A stretch of DNA of 44,346 nt. Origin: a virus. Of this stretch, positions 7,891-16,783 are shown piece after piece (position 1 is the stretch's first letter; each line of letters opens with the position of its first letter). A program made the position numbers and the translations under genes. The stretch covers positions 1 through 44,346 of the IMG/VR virus record IMGVR_UViG_3300042888_000541; one strand, 5' to 3'. The notes below the pieces were generated by a model. The model saw only the letters and a list, made by a program, of their open reading frames with translations. It was not told where the DNA came from and made no database searches.

Positions 7891-8660
7891 TGTCAAAAGA
7901 GTTAAACATACAATCACTATATCAAGCATTGATTAAAGAAAACACAGTAAAAGATGTTTCTGAAGAGTCAAATGCTGGAGGAGCAGGACCTTTTATGCAG
8001 GCATTAGATATGCCAGTAGTAAGAAAAGAGTCTTCAAAGCAAGAATCAGGATTGATTGTTGTTGGAAAAACTCAATTAGACAATAATGCTATTGGAGATA
8101 TTGTAGAGAAGGAAGGATATTATGCAGAATGGGATCCAAGAGAAGGATACTGGTTCTTTCCAGAAGAAAAAGACTTATACGATGCATTAGAGAAAGATTT
8201 GGATATGCAGTTTGCAAAACGAGATATCAATGCTCGCTTTGAAGGAGTGTTTAATATGGGGGAAAGCTCTGTTAACGAAGATGCTCCAATACTAGCAGGT
8301 GGTAAGATTAAAGACAACTACGCAGTTAGTCATTTTGGATTTACTGATGCACCATCAATTCCTAACAGAAAGTCAAAAGCAATGGACTACAAGCAATTGT
8401 ATAACGAAGCTAAGAACTACAATCAATTTGCAAGAGAGGTGTCAACTAGACCTGACCAAGATAAAATGCATGAAGCAGTTAAGTCAATCCACAGAAAACT
8501 TGCAGAAGTTAACAAGATGTTAGAATATGCAAACCAGCTTAAGTCAAACTTAGCAGAAGGAGAAGACACATTACAATATAAAAAACGTACAAAAGAGTCA
8601 TTAGATAAACTAAAGTACAAGGTTGCTGAAACATATTCAAGAATCAAGACATTAGATTAA
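7890..8660 (+). CDS. Head-region protein, function unknown
   Basis: A 256-residue protein of no recognised family. The first about 75 residues are low-complexity and glycine/serine-rich. A compact segment around residues 75-115 (YYAEWDPREGYWFFPEEKDL) is aromatic and acidic. The C-terminal half, from about 165, is helical with coiled-coil character (HRKLAEVNKMLEYANQLKSN). The N-terminus (IQSLYQALIKENTV) contains an IKE tripeptide fitting the (L/I)xE prohead protease rule, so it may be processed in the head; this is speculative. It is coupled to its upstream neighbour and lies one base before a tiny basic gene. Confidence 0.5.
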   Translation: MSKELNIQSLYQALIKENTVKDVSEESNAGGAGPFMQALDMPVVRKESSKQESGLIVVGKTQLDNNAIGDIVEKEGYYAEWDPREGYWFFPEEKDLYDALEKDLDMQFAKRDINARFEGVFNMGESSVNEDAPILAGGKIKDNYAVSHFGFTDAPSIPNRKSKAMDYKQLYNEAKNYNQFAREVSTRPDQDKMHEAVKSIHRKLAEVNKMLEYANQLKSNLAEGEDTLQYKKRTKESLDKLKYKVAETYSRIKTLD

Positions 8661-8661
8661 A

Positions 8662-8799
8662 ATGGCAAAAGTTAAAGGAGCTAGTAAATCGGCAAGTTCG
8701 ATTAAGGTAAATTTTGGAAAAAGAAGAACTGGTAAAGCATCAAAGAGATCTAACAAGCACACAAGTAACGAATCAGAATACAGAGGTCAGGGACGATGA
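8662..8799 (+). CDS. Small basic conserved protein (45 aa) in the head cluster
   Basis: A 45-residue, very basic protein: MAKVKGASKSASSIKVNFGK, then a run rich in Arg, Lys and Ser, ending EYRGQGR. It begins 1 base after the previous stop, and its TGA overlaps the ATG of the next gene (ATGA), so it is clearly part of the coupled head operon. The KVNFGKRRTGKA...KHT...EYRGQGR pattern recalls tiny basic proteins next to the portal/protease genes of other T4-like phages. It may bind DNA or the acidic scaffold; that is inference. It is short enough to be missed by length-filtered gene callers. Confidence 0.7.
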   Translation: MAKVKGASKSASSIKVNFGKRRTGKASKRSNKHTSNESEYRGQGR

Positions 8800-9182
8800 A
8801 ACCAACATACACACCAGAAAAAATTGATGAGTTTGTAGCCAGCGCTAAAAAAGACGTAGAGGCTGCTAGAAGTATATTTATGCTAGCGTATGAAAAGATA
8901 CTTGATATCAATATAGGTGATGTAGTTAATTCAACTGAACAAGTAGATAACTTAATAGACAAAATTACTAAGAGTAAATTTTCAATCAACAAAAAAGCCA
9001 GTACTTACATGGGTGCTGTTAATATGGAAGAACTAGGAGAATATCCAGACAATGTAGCTGAGCTAGATAAATTAGCTAATGAGTTAGACGAGATTGGAGA
9101 TGATATGTCTAAGCTAGATACTGCACTAGAAGCTATATTATCAGCTGCTGAGGAATTAACAGGTCAATTTTATAACAAATAG
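8796..9182 (+). CDS. Helical acidic protein in head cluster, unknown
   Basis: A 128-residue, wholly helical acidic protein. The first half contains [20 protein letters not shown]; the second has heptad-like Leu/Asp repeats ([20 protein letters not shown]). There is no recognised family and no cysteines. It is translationally coupled to the 45-residue basic gene through an ATGA overlap. By position (portal to protease interval) it corresponds to the T4 core-protein region, so a prohead core component is the best guess. Confidence 0.5.
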   Translation: MKPTYTPEKIDEFVASAKKDVEAARSIFMLAYEKILDINIGDVVNSTEQVDNLIDKITKSKFSINKKASTYMGAVNMEELGEYPDNVAELDKLANELDEIGDDMSKLDTALEAILSAAEELTGQFYNK

Positions 9183-9194
9183 AACATACTATAA

Positions 9195-9202
9195 TATTTA
9201 TA
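9195..9202 (+). promoter_or_regulatory. TATTTATA octamer abutting a start codon
   Basis: TATTTATA ends only 3 bases before the ATG at 9206. If it is a -10 element, the transcript would be leaderless or begin inside the gene. This is closer than the 15-22 bases seen at most other members. Confidence 0.42.
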
Positions 9203-9205
9203 TAC

Positions 9206-10921
9206 ATGAAAAGTATAAAACAGCAATACATTAGCCTGCAAGAAGGTAACATGACTCAAGCGAACTTCATGCGTAACTTACGTATGACTTTACCTAATTA
9301 CATTAGTAATGTAACTTCATACGACGACTCTGTTAAGATTTTAAAGAATAAGGGAATCTTAACTGAGGGTGAGATCAAAGCATTCATGAAAAAAGAATGT
9401 GTAGATTGTGGAGATGAATCTGAAATGGCTCATTCACAATTAAGATCGATTCAAAATAACGCAGGAGAGTTAACAGACTTAGTTGGAGATAATATGGACT
9501 TAGAAGCATGGGTTCAATCTAAGCTTACAAAAGCACAAGATTACATGCAAGCAGCTAAGGATGCATTATCTGCAAAACAAGCACAGAGTGGATTAACATA
9601 TGAAGCTGCTGGAAACGGAAAGACTGAAAGCGAGTACTATGTTGAGTTAGATGAGTTCTTATCTGAAGAAGGTATTTTTGGATATACAGATCGTATTCAT
9701 GATATTATGACAGGCCAAGATAGAAGATTTAATCCTAGTCAACTTCAAGCATATTTAGATGATCCAGACGGAGACGGCTTTGGAATCTTTGGATATAGTA
9801 AACCAATTAAAGACATCTACGAGGACTATCCAATATCTCCTAAGAAGAGAATGAATGAAAGTATATTAAAAGAAGTTAAAGAAGAAATTTCTCCATCAAT
9901 TGATAGAGTTAATCCATACATCTTAAAGAGAGCTGTAGAGTTTGAATTGAGTAAAATGGATGCTATTAGTGATGAGAACTACATAAAAGCTATCAACAAG
10001 GTAGTAAAGGCATTAACTAAAGATCCAAAAGCATACATCGACTTACAAACTACCAATGCAACGCAAATGGAGAAGGTTGATAAAAACTTAAGAATGAAAG
10101 CTGCTACAAAGGAAAACTACGTAGATACAGCTAATGGAATGAAAACTGTAGTTAAGAACGAAAAAGGAAACGTTAAAGATAACTTAGGTAATAAAGAAAA
10201 AGCAAAGAGCGATACTGCAGGTATTAAGTTAATGAAGTTAAAAGAGCATTTACTTAAAGAGCTTCACGGAATGGAAGAACCAACAGAAGCTAACATTGCT
10301 TCAGGATCTGAAGTTGAATATGAAGGTAGAGTAGGAGTAGTAACTGAAGTAGATGCTTCAACAGCATTAGTAGAGTTTCAAGATGGTACTTCAAAGTACG
10401 TACAAACAAATGTATTGAAGAAGTCAGAATCTAAATCAGTACCTCAAGAACCTGAAGTAGAGAAGACTGAAGTAAACAAGACTGGTGCAGATAAGTTAAA
10501 GGGACTTGTTAACAAGATGATGAAAGAGGCTGATAAATCGCTTCCACTTACATCAGATAGTTCATTTGGAAAAGCATATGACTTTATACGCAGAAGTGGT
10601 GAAGAGGGTGCTTCTTTATTAAGATCTAAGGAAATTAGTAATGCTGCTCAACTAAAAAAAGCCTTACAAAATAACACAATCACTATAGACAATATTGATG
10701 CTGTAGTTGTAAATTCGTTTGATCAAAAACTCTCAGACACAGACATATGGAAAAAGATTACTAAAGAACTTGAATCGTCGGATATGGTGAAAGAGGTTGG
10801 TGTAATAGAAAATCCAATAACAAAACAAGTCATTGATGTCCTTAAAACTCCTCAAGAAGCTACTGCAGCAGCTGCATCATTAAGAAAAAGAGGAATCGTC
10901 GTAAAACCGGGAGAAAGATAA
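9206..10921 (+). CDS. Large head-cluster protein upstream of the prohead protease, unknown
   Basis: A 571-residue multi-part protein. The N-terminus has [20 protein letters not shown] (residues 10-29), a phrase I recognise from structural proteins of related phages; LQE fits a prohead protease site. Residues about 150-215 ([20 protein letters not shown] and [18 protein letters not shown]) form an aromatic block. Near 365-400 a small beta domain ([28 protein letters not shown]) looks like a KOW/SH3-type barrel. The C-terminal about 120 residues are separate and mixed. It ends 3 bases before the protease gene. I infer a prohead core or internal protein, with low certainty. Confidence 0.5.
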   Translation: MKSIKQQYISLQEGNMTQANFMRNLRMTLPNYISNVTSYDDSVKILKNKGILTEGEIKAFMKKECVDCGDESEMAHSQLRSIQNNAGELTDLVGDNMDLEAWVQSKLTKAQDYMQAAKDALSAKQAQSGLTYEAAGNGKTESEYYVELDEFLSEEGIFGYTDRIHDIMTGQDRRFNPSQLQAYLDDPDGDGFGIFGYSKPIKDIYEDYPISPKKRMNESILKEVKEEISPSIDRVNPYILKRAVEFELSKMDAISDENYIKAINKVVKALTKDPKAYIDLQTTNATQMEKVDKNLRMKAATKENYVDTANGMKTVVKNEKGNVKDNLGNKEKAKSDTAGIKLMKLKEHLLKELHGMEEPTEANIASGSEVEYEGRVGVVTEVDASTALVEFQDGTSKYVQTNVLKKSESKSVPQEPEVEKTEVNKTGADKLKGLVNKMMKEADKSLPLTSDSSFGKAYDFIRRSGEEGASLLRSKEISNAAQLKKALQNNTITIDNIDAVVVNSFDQKLSDTDIWKKITKELESSDMVKEVGVIENPITKQVIDVLKTPQEATAAAASLRKRGIVVKPGER

Positions 10922-10924
10922 TTC

Positions 10925-11560
10925 ATGGAAAAGAACGTATTAATAGAGCATATAACATTTACACCACGACCAGAGCAGTTAAACGAATCTAAGTTTAACC
11001 AAGATAAACCTCTAATCGTGTCAGGAAAGATACAAGCTGCAGACAAACCAAATGCAAATCTTCGTATCTATACCTATGATGCTTTGAATGCGCAAGTTCA
11101 AAAGTACATTGATGGACCAATCAACGAAAGAAGATCATACGGAGAGTTAGACCACCCAGAGTCTAGCATCATTAATTTAAAAAATGCAAGCCATATTATC
11201 ACAAGAATGTGGTGGGAAGGTAAAGATCTTTATGGAGAATTTGAAATTCTATCAACTCCATCAGGTAATATATTAAAAGAGCTATTTCACAAACGTTGTA
11301 CGGTAGGTGTTTCATCAAGAGCATTAGGATCAACAATGCCAATTGGAGAAGGAATCGTACAAGTAGGTGATGATTTAGATCTTATTTGTTGGGACTTTGT
11401 ATCAAATCCATCTACATATGGAGCGTATGTAAAGCCAGCAGGAGGATTAAATGAAGGATACAATGCAGGTACAACTAATCCATATACTAAATACGCAAGT
11501 GTAAACAGAATGATCTCTGATCTAATATGTTCACAGTCAGGTGTATGCTGTCTGAAGTAA
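10925..11560 (+). CDS. gp21: Prohead maturation protease (gp21-like)
   Basis: A 211-residue serine protease that matures the prohead by cutting scaffold, core and capsid proteins at (L/I)xE sites. The catalytic His lies in RRSYGELDHPESS (H77), and the Ser in CTVGVSSRALGS (S130 or S131). The order H, then S, then a C-terminal acidic loop matches the herpes/T4 assemblin fold. LNE at about residue 20 and LNEG near residue 175 are candidate autocleavage sites. The gene sits upstream of the core protein, scaffold and capsid genes as in T4 (21-22-23). Confidence 0.9.
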   Translation: MEKNVLIEHITFTPRPEQLNESKFNQDKPLIVSGKIQAADKPNANLRIYTYDALNAQVQKYIDGPINERRSYGELDHPESSIINLKNASHIITRMWWEGKDLYGEFEILSTPSGNILKELFHKRCTVGVSSRALGSTMPIGEGIVQVGDDLDLICWDFVSNPSTYGAYVKPAGGLNEGYNAGTTNPYTKYASVNRMISDLICSQSGVCCLK

Positions 11561-11564
11561 GAAG

Positions 11565-11873
11565 ATGAACGAACTAAAAAGATTTCAAGAACTAGCAGGA
11601 ATACAGGAAAGAGAATTCAATATAATTCCTGATGAAAATCCATTGGATGATGTTCCGGGAATCGTGATAGACATAGATGATGATAACAATATGTTCGTTC
11701 AAATGAGTGCTTTATATCATGACAGTACAAACGGTAAGATGGCACTTCTAAAGGATAATCCAGCACTACAAGAGCTTGTAATGAAGGCAATTCAACAAGA
11801 AACACAAAAAGCATTCAGAAAAGCAGTACATGGTATCCTAGGTATACCGTACGGTCTAAAAGAAACTAAATAA
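11565..11873 (+). CDS. Small prohead core protein with LAGI targeting motif
   Basis: A 102-residue protein between the protease and scaffold genes, the position of a prohead core protein. The N-terminus MNELKRFQELAGIQEREF carries the same [hydrophobic]Q-x-LAGI motif as the proteins at 2413, 21808 and 22714. IQE (13-15) is a fitting prohead protease site. The rest is acidic (VIDIDDDNNMF) with a C-terminal helix (ALQELVMKAIQQETQKAFRKAVHGI). Its location is the main reason to read the shared motif as a head-targeting signal. No closer family was recognised. Confidence 0.6.
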   Translation: MNELKRFQELAGIQEREFNIIPDENPLDDVPGIVIDIDDDNNMFVQMSALYHDSTNGKMALLKDNPALQELVMKAIQQETQKAFRKAVHGILGIPYGLKETK

Positions 11874-11889
11874 GATAGTTACATTTTTT

Positions 11890-11921
11890 TTTGTTAAAAA
11901 ATCCCCTTTTAGATAGCTTTT
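11890..11921 (+). promoter_or_regulatory. Host-type promoter candidate before the scaffold gene
   Basis: TTTG (11890-11893), then 20 bases, then TAGCTTTT (11914-11921). It lies in the 151-base leader region before the scaffold gene. A small hairpin, ATAGC-TTTT-GCTAT (11913-11926), overlaps the -7 box, and a TATTTATT octamer follows directly. Confidence 0.55.
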
Positions 11922-11923
11922 GC

Positions 11924-11931
11924 TATTTATT
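11924..11931 (+). promoter_or_regulatory. TATTTATT octamer (late-promoter candidate)
   Basis: TATTTATT lies 93 bases before the scaffold start, farther than at other genes. It would give the scaffold-capsid transcript a leader of roughly 85 bases. Confidence 0.4.
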
Positions 11932-12024
11932 AGATATACTATCCGAATATAGTATTGACAATAATCCAAAATCTATATTGCTTCACATTCTAATAAGCAA
12001 TCACAAGTCAAAAATTTTATTAAC

Positions 12025-13080
12025 ATGAGTACTAATCAAGAATTGTACAAACAAGCTATCCTTGATGCTAAAGCAGTTCGCGAGTCAGCGTTAGCTAATG
12101 CAAAGTCAGTTTTATCTGAAACTTTCGAGCCGAGGATTAAAGAGATGATGCGTTTAAAGCTATCAGAAGAGCTAGACGAAATGGAAGAAACTGAAGAGAC
12201 TTTAGATAACATCGTTGATACAGACATGGAAGAAGTAAAAAATTCAAACATGGAAGAATCTACATTAGATGATATCTTAGCTGAGCTTGATGCTATCGAA
12301 AACGAAGGCAAAGAGTCAACAGAAGAACCAGAAACGATGAACGAAGAAGCAGGGGAAGCTGAAGAAGAAACTGAAGAGGAAGAATCCTCAGAAGAAGAAG
12401 TTATGGGTGATGAAGGTGAAGAAGAAGAAGTGCAAGATGACACAGAAGTAGTAGACATTACTGTAGGCGAGTTTAAAGAGATCATTCGTGATTTATTTAA
12501 CACTTTACAAGGTGGTGGAGTAGGCATGGAAGACATGCAAGATACTGCTGATGCTGAAATGCAAGCTGGAGAAGACGATGAAATTTCTTTAGAAGAAATC
12601 ATAGCACAATTAGAAGGCGAGGACAATGCGGAAGAAGACGAAATGTTGAACCCAATTGAAGAAGCTAAAAAATCTATGAAGAAAGACGAAAAGAAAAAAG
12701 ACGAAGAGAAGAAAGAAAAAGAGGAAATGGCTAAAGAGCTTAAAGAAGCTATCAAGACAATCCAATCTTTGAAGTCGGAACTTAACGAGATTAACTTATT
12801 AAACGCTAAGTTACTTTACGTAAACAAACTTTTCAAATCTAAATCTTTAAACGAATCACAAAAAGTAAAAGTTCTTAATGCATTTGATAGAGCAACAACT
12901 GTAAAAGAAGCAGAGAACACTTACAAAACGTTAAATGAATCGTTATCATTAACTAAGAAGTCAACCATTAAAGAATCGGTTGGATTCGCATCTAAGCCAA
13001 TGGGTAATGCACCAGCAAAACCAATTGTAGAACACGATGCATCAGTTAGTAGATGGCAGCACTTAGCGGGTATTAAATAA
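12025..13080 (+). CDS. gp22: Prohead scaffold/core protein (gp22-like)
   Basis: A 351-residue, extremely Glu-rich protein with the hallmarks of a T4-type scaffold that fills the prohead and is later digested. Residues 45-230 are nearly continuous acidic segments, followed by a Lys/Glu charged helix and the conserved C-terminal block INLLNAKLLYVNKLFKSKSL (about 253-272) with NESQKVKVLNAFD. It ends in SRWQHLAGIK, which repeats the Q-x-LAGI motif found at the N-terminus of four other proteins here. It lies upstream of the major capsid gene with a 39-base gap. The Glu-rich coding causes a long serine-rich shadow frame on the opposite strand. Confidence 0.87.
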   Translation: MSTNQELYKQAILDAKAVRESALANAKSVLSETFEPRIKEMMRLKLSEELDEMEETEETLDNIVDTDMEEVKNSNMEESTLDDILAELDAIENEGKESTEEPETMNEEAGEAEEETEEEESSEEEVMGDEGEEEEVQDDTEVVDITVGEFKEIIRDLFNTLQGGGVGMEDMQDTADAEMQAGEDDEISLEEIIAQLEGEDNAEEDEMLNPIEEAKKSMKKDEKKKDEEKKEKEEMAKELKEAIKTIQSLKSELNEINLLNAKLLYVNKLFKSKSLNESQKVKVLNAFDRATTVKEAENTYKTLNESLSLTKKSTIKESVGFASKPMGNAPAKPIVEHDASVSRWQHLAGIK

Positions 13081-13119
13081 TTAAAAAAAGTTAAAAACAA
13101 TTTAAACCCACATTTAAAA

Positions 13120-14808
13120 ATGTCAAATTTAGTAAATTCATTATTAGAATCTGCTAACCCATACCAAAATCAGGCAGGTGTTAGTCAGAAATTAGCCGCA
13201 AAATGGGCTAAGTCAGGCCTCTTAGAAGGCTTGTCAGATTACAACCGTACAAACATGGCTGTAATGTTAGAAAACCAAGCTAAGCAATTAGTATTAGAGC
13301 AATCAAGTACAGGTGGTGGTTCAACTTCAGGTGCAACATTCACTCCAGGTACTGGTGAGCAATGGGCAGGTGTAGCTTTACCATTAGTACGTAAAGTATT
13401 TGGTCAAATCGCATCTAAAGAGTTTGTTTCGGTACAACCGATGAACTTGCCAGCAGGTTTAGTATTTTACTTGGACTTTCAATACGGTACAGACAAAAAC
13501 CCATTCGGTTTAGGTGCTGCAACTGGTTCATTGTTCGGTAATCAAACAATTGTAGGTGATAGTGGTTTCGGTAACGCTGCTGCTGGTGGTCTTTATGGCG
13601 CTGGTAAGTTTGCTTACTCAATCAACCAATTCTCATCTTCAGTATCATCTTCAGCAACAGGATTTGCTTCAGCATCTGCTACATTTGCAGACGTTAACTT
13701 TGATGCAAATTACTCAAGCTCAATCGTAACTAAGTCGATCACTAAGTTCACTTTACCTACAGCTTCTATTAGCTCTGACGTTGATTTGAACGGTGTTCGT
13801 GCATTCATCATTACTTCAGGTTCAACTGTTACTCCAGGAACTAACTTACAAGCATTTACAACTGTATCTTCAAGTGCAGCTGGTGTGTTCGTACAATTCC
13901 TTGTTAATGCAGCAGTAGCTTTAGGTGGTGTTTCAACTACTTACGTTGTTGAGTACAACAAGAAAACTGACTTCAACAAAATGGGTGACTTCCAAGATGC
14001 TCCTGCAACTGGATACTCAACTCCAAATGCTGAATCAGCAACACAAATCGTTATCCCTGAAATTAACGTACAAATGAGATCAGAGACTATTTCTGCTAAG
14101 ACACGTAAGTTGAAAGCACAATGGACTCCAGAATTTGCACAAGACTTAAACGCTTACCATTCATTAGATGCAGAAGCTGAATTAACAGGTATGTTATCTG
14201 AGTACATCTCTTTAGAGTTAGACTTAGAAATCTTAGACATGTTGATCCAAAATGCTCCTACTACTGAGTATTGGTCAGCGAAAGTTGGTAACCAAATCAA
14301 CTCTACTTCAACTGGATTTGATAGCAACACAGCTGGTGTATACTACACTCAGATGACTTGGTTCCAAACTTTAGGTATCAAATTACAAAAAGTTTCTAAC
14401 ATTATTCACCAACGTACTTTACGTGGCGGTGCTAACTTCATGGTAGTTTCTCCAACAGTAGCTACAATCTTGGAATCAATCCCAGGATTCGCAGCAGATA
14501 CTGATGGTGCAGCAGATACAATGAAATATGCATTTGGCGTACAAAAAGTAGGTCAATTGAATAGCCGTTACAAAGTATACAAGAATCCTTACATGATTGA
14601 GAACTTAATCTTGATGGGCTTCCGTGGTAACCAATTCTTAGAAACAGGTGCTGTTTATGCTCCATACGTTCCTTTAATCATGACTCCACTTATCTACGAT
14701 CCAGCTACCTTCACTCCAAGAAAAGGTATCATGACTAGATACGCTAAGAAAATGGTTAGACCTGAATACTATGGTAAAGTATTAGTAGCAGACTTAAACT
14801 TAGTTTAA
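13120..14808 (+). CDS. gp23: Major capsid protein (gp23-like)
   Basis: The 562-residue HK97-fold shell protein. VSVQPMNLPAGLVFYLDFQY (about 103-122), preceded by LPLVRKVFGQIASKEF, matches the T4 gp23 signature. The N-terminus resembles the gp23 delta domain (LAAKWAKSGLLEGLSD versus the LLNKW...LLEG of T4). Maturation probably removes about 60 residues; the best candidate site is LVLE before QSSTGGG (cut after E60), although the P3 residue is Val rather than Leu/Ile. Ser/Ala/Gly-rich segments at 165-215 may be a surface insertion. A strong terminator follows within 30 bases, fitting very high expression. Confidence 0.95.
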   Translation: MSNLVNSLLESANPYQNQAGVSQKLAAKWAKSGLLEGLSDYNRTNMAVMLENQAKQLVLEQSSTGGGSTSGATFTPGTGEQWAGVALPLVRKVFGQIASKEFVSVQPMNLPAGLVFYLDFQYGTDKNPFGLGAATGSLFGNQTIVGDSGFGNAAAGGLYGAGKFAYSINQFSSSVSSSATGFASASATFADVNFDANYSSSIVTKSITKFTLPTASISSDVDLNGVRAFIITSGSTVTPGTNLQAFTTVSSSAAGVFVQFLVNAAVALGGVSTTYVVEYNKKTDFNKMGDFQDAPATGYSTPNAESATQIVIPEINVQMRSETISAKTRKLKAQWTPEFAQDLNAYHSLDAEAELTGMLSEYISLELDLEILDMLIQNAPTTEYWSAKVGNQINSTSTGFDSNTAGVYYTQMTWFQTLGIKLQKVSNIIHQRTLRGGANFMVVSPTVATILESIPGFAADTDGAADTMKYAFGVQKVGQLNSRYKVYKNPYMIENLILMGFRGNQFLETGAVYAPYVPLIMTPLIYDPATFTPRKGIMTRYAKKMVRPEYYGKVLVADLNLV

Positions 14809-14833
14809 TCTAATCTAGAATTACAACAATAAG

Positions 14834-14858
14834 AAACCGGCCTCGTGCCGGTTTTTTT
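14834..14858 (+). terminator. Rho-independent terminator after the major capsid gene
   Basis: An 8-bp stem AAACCGGC/GCCGGTTT with loop CTCGT, running into T residues (14851-14858). It is the strongest hairpin seen in the window and separates the capsid unit from phoH. Confidence 0.93.
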
Positions 14859-14882
14859 ATTACCTTTAATTGGTATTAGAGC

Positions 14883-14890
14883 TATTTATT
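14883..14890 (+). promoter_or_regulatory. TATTTATT octamer (late-promoter candidate)
   Basis: TATTTATT lies 18 bases before the phoH start and just after the capsid terminator, so a new transcript is needed here. This is one of the best-placed members of the class. Confidence 0.6.
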
Positions 14891-14908
14891 TAAGTAAACA
14901 AATACAAT

Positions 14909-15601
14909 ATGAGTTCTAACAGTTACAGTGACGAGGTATTTAAAAAAAAGAGAGTACCAAAGAATCCAATTAAGTTTCACGTACCTCTAAATGAGGAACA
15001 AAAACTTGCAAAAGAAGTTATATTAGCGAATACTATAACTGTTTTAACAGGTCAAGCGGGAAGTGGTAAAACTTTATTAGCGTGTCAAGTTGCATTAGAT
15101 GCACTATTTACAGGTGAAGTAGAGAAGATTATCATAGCAAGACCAGTAATCACTTCAGGAGAGGAGTTAGGATTTCTACCAGGTGATATAAAACAAAAGC
15201 TAGATCCTTTCATGGCACCTATTTACGACAATATGAATAGGCTATATGATAAATCTAAGATAGAGAAATACATAGAAGAAGGAAGTATTGAGATTATTCC
15301 CTTTGCATTTATGAGAGGTAGAAACATGACAAGTGCTTTTATCATCATTGATGAGGCTCAGAACGTTACAGACAGACAAATGGAGTTAGTAATAACACGT
15401 TTATGTACTGGATCGAAGATGATTATTGTAGGAGATACTCAACAAACCGACTTAAGAGACAAGAAAATGTCTGGATTATACTTTTTGAACAAAGCAATTG
15501 CGGGTCATGTACCTGGCACAGCTATAGTACACTTAAAGACAAACCACAGACATCCAATTGTTGAACCAATAGTACAAGTATATAAAGAATTACATTCATA
15601 A
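14909..15601 (+). CDS. phoH: PhoH-like P-loop ATPase
   Basis: A 230-residue cytoplasmic ATPase of the PhoH family. Walker A is TGQAGSGKTLLA (residues 47-58) and Walker B is FIIIDEAQNVT (144-154). IIARPVITSGEELGFLPGDI and the sensor-like IVGDTQQTDLR also match PhoH. It is common in marine phages, but its role in infection is unsettled; RNA metabolism has been proposed for some homologues. Here it opens the neck and tail transcript between the capsid terminator and the neck genes. The first about 25 residues are a short basic extension. Confidence 0.92.
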   Translation: MSSNSYSDEVFKKKRVPKNPIKFHVPLNEEQKLAKEVILANTITVLTGQAGSGKTLLACQVALDALFTGEVEKIIIARPVITSGEELGFLPGDIKQKLDPFMAPIYDNMNRLYDKSKIEKYIEEGSIEIIPFAFMRGRNMTSAFIIIDEAQNVTDRQMELVITRLCTGSKMIIVGDTQQTDLRDKKMSGLYFLNKAIAGHVPGTAIVHLKTNHRHPIVEPIVQVYKELHS

Positions 15602-15615
15602 AACAACAAGGGTAA

Positions 15616-16782
15616 ATGGCTAATCCAATAATATATGACGGAACTCCGGGAGCAATCTCTGGAAGTACTCCATTCGGGTACTACGATAATGACCTACAGT
15701 TTCAGAATGATGGACCTAGAATAGCTAATTACTGTGCAAACAAGTTAGGATATCCAGTAATGGATGTCGAACTAGATGATGTAAACTTCTATCAATGCTT
15801 TGAAGATGCAGTTTCTATTTATGCTGAAGAGCTTTATCAGTCTAAGATCAAAGACAACTACTTAGCATTAGAAGGATCATCAACAGGATCTACTTTAAAC
15901 AACATTGTAGTATCTCCAAACTTACAAAACACAATCAATATTTCAGAAACCTATGGTGCACAAGCAGGTGTAGGTGGATTTGTTAACTGGCGTTCAGGAT
16001 CAATTGAACTAACAGCAAATGTACAAGTATACAATTTGAAAGATTGGGCATCAGGAAGTCAAGGAATGGCTGCAGGTGATAGAGTTGTTGTACAAAGAGT
16101 AATGTACCAAGCTACGCCAGCACAGAACCAATACTACGATCCATACATTGGAGGATCAATCAACTACCAAGGAGCATCAGAGAACTTTGGATGGGCAAGT
16201 TATTCTCCAGGATTAAACTACATGCTCTTTCCTGTATTTTGGGATATTGAAAGAATCCAAGAGATTGAAATGTCTAACTATGTTAGAAGAGCACATGCTA
16301 CATTTGAGATCATTGGAGATGATATAAGAATCATGCCAGTACCTGAATACTCAGGAGGACACTTATGGATATATTATGCATTTGCATCAGAGTTATCTAG
16401 TTTAACTGGTAACAGTCCTTATGGTACTAACAAAGGTTTAATAGCAAATCCAGCATTAGCTCCTTACGCTAATATAACATATACACAAATTAACCAACCA
16501 GGAAAGCAGTGGATAAAAGAATATACTGCAGCACTTTCTTCAGAGTTGCTAGGACTTGTAAGAGGTAAGTACTCTCAAGTACCAGTACCAGGAGCAGAGG
16601 TAGTTCTTAATTCAACAGACCTTATATCAAGAGGTCAAAGTATGCAAACAGCACTAAGAGAAAAGTTGAGACAAGATTTAGATGACATGACAAGAAGATC
16701 ACAGCTAGAAAGACAACAAGCTGAGAATGCATCTTTACATGATACTCTAAATAACATACCAATACCAATTTACATAGGATAA
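15616..16782 (+). CDS. gp13: Neck/head completion protein (gp13-like)
   Basis: A 388-residue protein placed, as in T4, at the head of the neck-gene run. The segment NKLGYPVMDVELDDVNFYQC with FEDAVSIYAEE (about 38-72), and the C-terminal WIKEYTAALSSELLGLVRGK followed by YSQVPVPG, are features I recognise from gp13-type proteins. In T4, gp13 with gp14 forms the neck that closes the filled head and accepts the tail. It is longer than T4 gp13 (309). The C-terminus is a charged helix. The next gene starts 1 base after its stop. Confidence 0.75.
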   Translation: MANPIIYDGTPGAISGSTPFGYYDNDLQFQNDGPRIANYCANKLGYPVMDVELDDVNFYQCFEDAVSIYAEELYQSKIKDNYLALEGSSTGSTLNNIVVSPNLQNTINISETYGAQAGVGGFVNWRSGSIELTANVQVYNLKDWASGSQGMAAGDRVVVQRVMYQATPAQNQYYDPYIGGSINYQGASENFGWASYSPGLNYMLFPVFWDIERIQEIEMSNYVRRAHATFEIIGDDIRIMPVPEYSGGHLWIYYAFASELSSLTGNSPYGTNKGLIANPALAPYANITYTQINQPGKQWIKEYTAALSSELLGLVRGKYSQVPVPGAEVVLNSTDLISRGQSMQTALREKLRQDLDDMTRRSQLERQQAENASLHDTLNNIPIPIYIG

Positions 16783-16783
16783 G

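Noticed and set aside
12036-12755. Long open frame (239 codons) on the - strand across the scaffold gene
   Set aside because: It is Ser-rich low complexity, the direct mirror of the GAA/GAG-rich acidic region of the scaffold; every supported gene is on the + strand.
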